Assembly: GCA_028697145.1 (NCBI GenBank)
Contig: JAQVFR010000035.1
Location: 1 to 38,779, forward strand
Length of the DNA: 38,779 bases
Source of the DNA: Actinomycetota bacterium
Lineage (GTDB): Bacteria; Actinomycetota; Geothermincolia; Geothermincolales; RBG-13-55-18
Direction: 5' to 3'
The notes beneath the pieces are model-generated. The model was not told the origin of the DNA, searched no databases, and saw nothing but the letters and a program-made list of their open reading frames with translations. Position 1 is the stretch's first letter; every line of letters starts with the position of its first letter. Positions 34,474-38,779 of the stretch are shown here, piece by piece. A program made the position numbers and the translations under genes.

Positions 34474-37400
34474 GCGAGCATGTACCCCGCGGAGCGATCC
34501 GCCGCACCTGCCCGACCGGAAGCAGCGCCGGCTCATCCTGCGCGAGCTCGATCGCAACATCATGGTGGAGGCCGCGGCCGGCACCGGCAAGACCACCAGC
34601 ATGGTGGGGAGGATGCTCGCCCTGTTGCGCAGCGGCAGGTGCGGCAGTATACGCACCATGGCCGCGGTAACCTTCACGCGCAAGGCGGCTGCGGAGCTGC
34701 GCTCCCGCTTCCAGGTGGAGCTGGAGCGGGCGGTGCGCGAGGCCGCGGGGGAGGAGAAAGAGCGACTGGAAGACGCCCTCACCCACGTCGAACAGTGCTT
34801 CATCGGCACCATCCACTCCTTCTGCGCCCGCCTGCTGCGGGAGAGGCCGGTAGAGGCGGGGGTGGACCTGGCGTTCGAGGAGATCGACGAGGAGGAGGAC
34901 AGGCGGCTGCGCGCCGAGGCGTGGGAGGCCTTCGCATCCGGCCTGATCGCGCATGACCCCCACCGCTTTCTCCAGCGCCTGAGCGGCCTGGGGCTGGCGC
35001 TATCCGACCTGCAGGGCGCCTTCGCGGCCTTCGCCGATTTCCCGGACGTGGACGAGTGGCCGCTTCCCGGAGATGTGGGGCCCGACCTGGAGCGGGCACG
35101 GCAGGAGCTCGCACGTTACCTGGCCCATATGGTCGAGATCGCTCCCGGACTGCCTCAGGACGCCGGAAACGATACCCTCATCCCCGCGTTGAAACGCCTG
35201 CCACGCGTCGTCTCGCATTACGAGGATCTGGACCGCCCCGACCAGCTCATAGAGGCGCTCGAGTTCTTCGACAAGGGCGTCAGGATAGTGCAGAGGGAGT
35301 GGGCGAAGACGGGGCGTTTCAGCGGCGATGACGCCAAGGCGGAGCTCGCGGCCTGGAACGCGTTTCGCGAGGGCGTCGTGAAGCCGCAGCTGGCGGCATG
35401 GCGCGAGCAGCGCTACGCGACGGTCGTCCCCGTCCTGCTGGCGGCCCGGGAACAATACGACGGTCTGCGCCGCGAGCGGGGCCGCCTCAACTTTCAAGAC
35501 CTGCTGATGAAGGCCGCCGCATTGCTGCGGGACAACCCCGCCGTGAGGCGCTACTTCCAGTCCCGTTTCTCCCACCTGCTGGTGGACGAGTTCCAGGACA
35601 CCGACCCCATCCAGGCCGAGGTAATACTCCTGCTCTGCTCCGGCGACCCCCTCCAGATCAGCTGGCGGTCATGCGCGCCCCGACCCGGTTCCCTCTTCCT
35701 GGTCGGTGATCCCAAGCAGTCCATCTACCGTTTCCGCCGCGCCGACACAGTCACCTACAACGAGGTCAAGGAGATCGTCCTCGCGGCGGGAGGCCTGGTC
35801 GTGAACCTCTCGGTCAACTTCCGCGCCGCGCCGTCCCTCGTGGACTGGGTCAACGGCGCGTTCGAGCCGGACGAGGAGACGTGCGGTGAAAAAGGCAGGG
35901 CGCTGCTACGCTTCCCGGAGCGGGACAGCGAGGAATCCCCCCGCTACGTCCCCCTGCTCCCGGGGAGAGAGGAGGGGGCGGCGGGCGAGCTGTGCGGCCT
36001 CTACCGCCTGCTGATCCCGCCGGACTTCAACAACATGCAGTCGGCGGTGGATTTCGAGGCGGATCTCATCGCCCGCTTCATCCGCCAGGCCCTTGACGAG
36101 GGGGTCACCGTGCCGCGCACGGCGAGACAACTGGCCGTCGGCGCGGGCGCCGAAGCCAGGCCCGACGACTTCATGATCGTGACCCGAAACACCGGTAACC
36201 TGGGCTCGTATGCGCGCGCCTTGCAGCGCTACGGCATCCCCCATCAGGTCACGGGAGGGGATGCCCTCAACGAGCTCGAGGAGTTGAGGCTGTTCCACGC
36301 CTGCCTGCGCGCGGTGGTGCACCCCGACGACCCGCTGGCCCTGGTGGCGGCGCTGCGCAGCGAGCTGTTCGGCCTGAGCGACGGCGCCCTCTATGCCTAC
36401 AGGAAGGCAGGCGGCTCCTTTTCCTTCAACCAGCCCCTGCCCGAGGGGATGCCCGCCGCTTACGTTGAGGGTTTCGAGGACGCTTTCCGCCGCCTGAAGG
36501 ACTACTCGCTCTGGATCTCCCGCCTTCCCTGCGCATCCGCCTGCGAGAAGATAGCCTCCGACCTCGGCCTTCCCGCGCTCGCGGCCGCCCGCCCCGGCGG
36601 GGACATGCGGGCGGGTTCCCTGGGCAAGGCACTCGAACTGCTGCGCGGCATCCAGGCCGGGGCCTGGAGCGCCGCCCAGGTCGTGGAGCACCTGGGCGGG
36701 CTGGTGGAGCGGGAGGAAAAGCACGACGGCGTCTCCGCCCTCTCCGGCGCCCGTCCCGCGGTCAGGGTCATGAACCTGCACAAGGTGAAGGGGCTGGAGG
36801 CACCCGTCGTCTTCCTCGCCGATCCCTCGGGGGAATACGACCACCCCGTGGACAGGCATATAGACCGCTCCGGGGAGAGCGTCCTCGGATATCTCGCCAT
36901 CTATGGCAAGGGGACGGCGCGGGGCAGGGGCAAGCTGCTTGCACACCCGGCGGGATGGGACTCCCTGGCGGAGAGGGAGAAAGAGTTCGAGAGGGCGGAG
37001 GCGCTGCGCCTGCGCTACGTCGCCGCCACCCGTGCCGGGGCCGCCATCTTCATCACCCAGCGCGGCAAACAGAACAGCTATAACCCCTGGTGCCATTTCG
37101 AGCCTTTTCTCGATGAGGGATGCGACCTCCCCGACCCGGGACCGCGGGTGCCTCCGGCGACCCACAGGGTCCCCCTCGCGCCGCAAGAGGCGGAGGAGGC
37201 GCAAGCGCAGGTCCGCCTTCGCCTGGATCGAGTACGCCGGCCTGGCTACGATGCCCGCCCTCTCAAGGAATACGCCCTGTCGCCTGGCGGAGATGCGCTC
37301 TGGGGCGGGGTCACGGCAGGGGAAGAAGGGGTGGCCGAAGCTGCCCCGCACGCGCTTCCCGCCTCCCCGCCGCCCGCGGGCGAACACGGCGTGGAATGGG

Positions 37401-37870
37401 GCGAGGTCATGCACCTTCTGCTGCGGGCGGCCATGGTCGAGCCCGGGGCCGACCTTGAGCGCCTGGCCGCCGCGGCCCTCGCCGAAGTGGGCCTGCAGCC
37501 ATCCCTCGCGCCGCAGGCCGCGGCCCTGGCACGCTCAGTGAGCGCCTCCGACATCTGGGGCAGGGCGATAGGGAGCGACATGCGCCTCGTGGAGGTGCCG
37601 CTGCAGGCCCTCTGGAACGAGGGGGTGCCCGTTCCCACCATACTGCGCGGGGTTATCGACCTCATCTTCCGCGAGGACGGCGGTTGGGTGCTGGTGGACT
37701 ACAAGACGGACCGACTGGATGAGGGAGGCGCGGGGGAAGCGGCGCGGGGGTACGCGCCCCAGGTCCGACTCTACGCCGAGGCGTGGGAAAAATGCACCGG
37801 GGAGGCGGTCAAGGAGGCCTTCCTTTACTTCACCGCCACCGCCACCCTGGTGAGGGCGGGCGCGTGGTGA
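34466..37870 (+). CDS. addA: AddA-like UvrD/Rep helicase-nuclease
   Basis: A 1134-residue ATP-dependent helicase/nuclease. Walker A is AAAGTGKTT (36-44), motif Ia AVTFTRKAAAELRSR, the short TIHSFCARLLR, Walker B VDEFQDTDPIQ (D374-E375), GDPKQSIYRFRRAD (motif III), VNLSVNFR (motif IV), MNLHKVKGLEAPVVFLAD (motif V) and RLRYVAATRA (motif VI). The C-terminal nuclease shows GVIDLIFR and LVDYKTD (D1078, K1080). All helicase motifs and the nuclease are intact, so it should unwind and degrade broken DNA ends with AddB. ATG 34466 is preceded by GGAGGGCGGCG inside the addB end. An insertion of about 20 residues near 400 (SWRSCAPRPG) breaks the usual motif II-III spacing. Confidence 0.9.
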   Translation: MVERACTPRSDPPHLPDRKQRRLILRELDRNIMVEAAAGTGKTTSMVGRMLALLRSGRCGSIRTMAAVTFTRKAAAELRSRFQVELERAVREAAGEEKERLEDALTHVEQCFIGTIHSFCARLLRERPVEAGVDLAFEEIDEEEDRRLRAEAWEAFASGLIAHDPHRFLQRLSGLGLALSDLQGAFAAFADFPDVDEWPLPGDVGPDLERARQELARYLAHMVEIAPGLPQDAGNDTLIPALKRLPRVVSHYEDLDRPDQLIEALEFFDKGVRIVQREWAKTGRFSGDDAKAELAAWNAFREGVVKPQLAAWREQRYATVVPVLLAAREQYDGLRRERGRLNFQDLLMKAAALLRDNPAVRRYFQSRFSHLLVDEFQDTDPIQAEVILLLCSGDPLQISWRSCAPRPGSLFLVGDPKQSIYRFRRADTVTYNEVKEIVLAAGGLVVNLSVNFRAAPSLVDWVNGAFEPDEETCGEKGRALLRFPERDSEESPRYVPLLPGREEGAAGELCGLYRLLIPPDFNNMQSAVDFEADLIARFIRQALDEGVTVPRTARQLAVGAGAEARPDDFMIVTRNTGNLGSYARALQRYGIPHQVTGGDALNELEELRLFHACLRAVVHPDDPLALVAALRSELFGLSDGALYAYRKAGGSFSFNQPLPEGMPAAYVEGFEDAFRRLKDYSLWISRLPCASACEKIASDLGLPALAAARPGGDMRAGSLGKALELLRGIQAGAWSAAQVVEHLGGLVEREEKHDGVSALSGARPAVRVMNLHKVKGLEAPVVFLADPSGEYDHPVDRHIDRSGESVLGYLAIYGKGTARGRGKLLAHPAGWDSLAEREKEFERAEALRLRYVAATRAGAAIFITQRGKQNSYNPWCHFEPFLDEGCDLPDPGPRVPPATHRVPLAPQEAEEAQAQVRLRLDRVRRPGYDARPLKEYALSPGGDALWGGVTAGEEGVAEAAPHALPASPPPAGEHGVEWGEVMHLLLRAAMVEPGADLERLAAAALAEVGLQPSLAPQAAALARSVSASDIWGRAIGSDMRLVEVPLQALWNEGVPVPTILRGVIDLIFREDGGWVLVDYKTDRLDEGGAGEAARGYAPQVRLYAEAWEKCTGEAVKEAFLYFTATATLVRAGAW

Positions 37871-37872
37871 CG

Positions 37873-37906
37873 CCGGACCGCCACGGGCACCACGGGTCCG
37901 GTCCTT
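37873..37906 (+). terminator. Hairpin after addA
   Basis: CCGGACC (37873-37879) pairs with GGTCCGG (37895-37901), with a 15-base loop, three bases after the addA stop and followed by TCCTT. A plausible but weak terminator; no long T-tract. Confidence 0.4.
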
Positions 37907-37916
37907 CGCGATACGA

Positions 37917-37952
37917 TATGATTATCACCCCGGCGGCGACGCGTGCCGCCGG
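37917..37952 (+). promoter_or_regulatory. Candidate -10 and leader hairpin of the acetyltransferase gene
   Basis: TATGAT (37917-37922) lies 58 bases before ATG 37980. CCGGCGGC (37930-37937) and GCCGCCGG (37945-37952) form an 8-bp stem in what would be the leader, just before an AGGAGG ribosome site. No clear -35. Confidence 0.35.
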
Positions 37953-37979
37953 CAGTTAAGACCACAGGAGGTTGACGAG

Positions 37980-38612
37980 ATGAACGCTGTCATCCGCCCG
38001 GCCGTTCCCGGGGACGCGCCGGAGGTGGCGCGGCTCATGTACCTGGCGGGAAAGAGCCACATCGATACCTCCATCTACGACGTCATGTTCCCGGGCGGCA
38101 TGGAGGAGCGCCTTGGCAAACTCGCCGCCCTCTTCACCGCCGGGACGCGCTCCTGGTATCACTATTCCCACTACCTCGTGGGCGAGGTTGACGGCAGGGT
38201 GGCCGGCTCCCTGTGCGGCTTCAACGAGCTGGAGTCCGGAGGGGCCCTGCTGCGCGACGCCCTTATCGAGATAGGCACGGACCGCGCCGAGGGCAAGGCC
38301 ATGAACGCCCGCATGCAGCCCTTCTATCGCGTGAACCCCAGGCATTACGAGGATTCGTGGGTCATCGAACACGTGGCCGTCTTCCCGGAATTCCGGGGCC
38401 GGGGCGTGATCGCTTCCCTGCTGCGGGAGATAATCGCCAGGGGCCGCGAGCGGGGATTCAGGTGCGCGGAGTTGAATATGCTCGACGGCAACGCGGCCGC
38501 CCTGGCCGCCTACCACAGCGCGGGTTTCGTGGTCGTCGAGGAGAACGCCGACGAGGAATTCATGGAGCTGTTCGGCAGCCCGGGCATGTTGCGCCTCTAC
38601 ATGGAGCTTTAG
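37980..38612 (+). CDS. GNAT-family N-acetyltransferase
   Basis: A 210-residue protein with the GNAT fold: IRPAVPGDAPEVARLM at the first strand and helix, VIEHVAVFPEFRGRGVIASLLREI for the acetyl-CoA-binding RxGxxA signature, and ELNMLDGNAAALAAYHSAGF for the C-terminal motif that orders the AcCoA pocket. Between them is a longer insert (about 50-120) than in small GNATs, which probably shapes the acceptor site; the acceptor amine is unknown. ATG 37980 has an ACAGGAGGTTGACGAG site. It stands alone between addA and the IS110-type element. Confidence 0.85.
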   Translation: MNAVIRPAVPGDAPEVARLMYLAGKSHIDTSIYDVMFPGGMEERLGKLAALFTAGTRSWYHYSHYLVGEVDGRVAGSLCGFNELESGGALLRDALIEIGTDRAEGKAMNARMQPFYRVNPRHYEDSWVIEHVAVFPEFRGRGVIASLLREIIARGRERGFRCAELNMLDGNAAALAAYHSAGFVVVEENADEEFMELFGSPGMLRLYMEL

Positions 38613-38681
38613 CCTCCGGAGGGGAGGGCGCTCAGGCCTTGCGGCGCGCCCAGGGTGACTTCATGAAAAAGCAGCCCCCCG

Positions 38682-38717
38682 TGCTACCATCACTGTGGGA
38701 AACAGTAGGCGGTAGCA
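38682..38717 (+). ncRNA. Nested hairpin in the leader of the IS110-type transposase (candidate bridge RNA part)
   Basis: TGCTACC (38682-38688) pairs with GGTAGCA (38711-38717), and inside it ACTGT (38692-38696) pairs with ACAGT (38702-38706) over a GGGAA loop. The internal loops are ATC and AGGC. IS110-family elements encode a structured bridge RNA in the non-coding end beside the transposase, with loops that pair to target and donor DNA; this fold is of that general kind. Assignment is an inference. Confidence 0.35.
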
Positions 38718-38735
38718 GGAAGGAGGCTGGTTACA

Positions 38736-38779
38736 ATGCTACACGCGGGTATGGACATGCACAAGCGCTTCAGTGTGGT
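38736..38779 (+). CDS. IS110-family transposase, N-terminal fragment (runs off window)
   Basis: ATG 38736 follows AGGAAGGAGG and opens a frame reading MLHAGMDMHKRFSVV. The GxDxHKxxS pattern is the RuvC-like first active-site strand of IS110/IS1111 DEDD transposases (D7 is the probable first catalytic Asp). Only 14-15 codons are in the window, so the group and completeness cannot be judged. It lies 123 bases after the acetyltransferase gene. Confidence 0.8.
   Translation, partial: MLHAGMDMHKRFSV

Noticed and set aside
32323-34812. Minus-strand open frame of 829 codons opposite addB and addA
   Set aside because: Crosses two well-supported genes, with low-complexity composition and no domain; a shadow caused by high third-position GC.
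1-38779. CRISPR array, rRNA or tRNA genes
   Set aside because: No regularly spaced repeat longer than two units and no cloverleaf or rRNA-like conserved stretch was seen; the 32-bp tandem repeat has no spacers.

Overview
This 38.8-kb window is GC-rich bacterial DNA, densely coding, with no rRNA, tRNA or CRISPR array that I can see. Gene content (HdrD-like iron-sulfur proteins, acyl-CoA dehydrogenase, a fumarate-reductase-type flavoprotein with a small 2Fe-2S partner, geranylgeranyl-reductase-like and CrtC-like proteins, AddAB) suggests an anaerobic or facultative, lipid- and acyl-CoA-metabolising bacterium. An uncultured high-GC actinobacterial lineage is my best guess, but this is inference from gene types and base composition, not a taxonomic assignment.

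Layout. 1-2.5 kb: tail of an unknown gene with a strong terminator, a small repeat, a DMT-family exporter (-) and an internally duplicated CxxC protein (-). 2.8-8.5 kb: a 1508-residue phosphotransferase related to PEP synthase and rifampicin phosphotransferase, in which one ATP-grasp domain is followed by two copies of the central plus phosphohistidine module, then a lipocalin-like protein. 8.5-9.7 kb: an MFE-2-type short-chain dehydrogenase (-) and a divergent control region with palindromes. 9.7-13.8 kb: an operon of FrdA/SdhA-like flavoprotein, mini SdhB-like ferredoxin, ATC-hydrolase-family protein and M20 metallohydrolase. 13.8-18.5 kb (-): CrtC-like protein, CPA2 antiporter with USP-like tail, a 42-codon small gene coupled to a geranylgeranyl-reductase-like flavoprotein. 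18.7-20.2 kb: LPLAT-family protein and DUF3795-type cysteine-rich protein. 20.2-21.0 kb: gene remnants in lower-GC DNA. 21.0-28.4 kb: amidohydrolase, three tandem HdrD-like paralogues, acyl-CoA dehydrogenase. 28.6-31.1 kb: MFS exporter and an FAD oxidoreductase (-). 31.3-37.9 kb: addB-addA-like recombination nuclease pair. 38.0-38.8 kb: GNAT acetyltransferase and the first codons of an IS110-type transposase running off the edge.

How genes may work together. The HdrD-like trio probably handles electrons from acyl-CoA or other dehydrogenations; the flavoprotein/ferredoxin pair looks like a soluble two-subunit oxidoreductase. Several proteins (SDR, CrtC-like, GGR-like, LPLAT) are typical of lipid or isoprenoid metabolism. 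Small GGGGTCA-ended repeats lie at many gene ends and look like remnants of one mobile-element type. The most unusual items are the double-phosphohistidine enzyme, the degenerate middle HdrD paralogue whose stop codon sits inside a tandem repeat, the ATGA-coupled small gene and the structured leader before the IS110 transposase.
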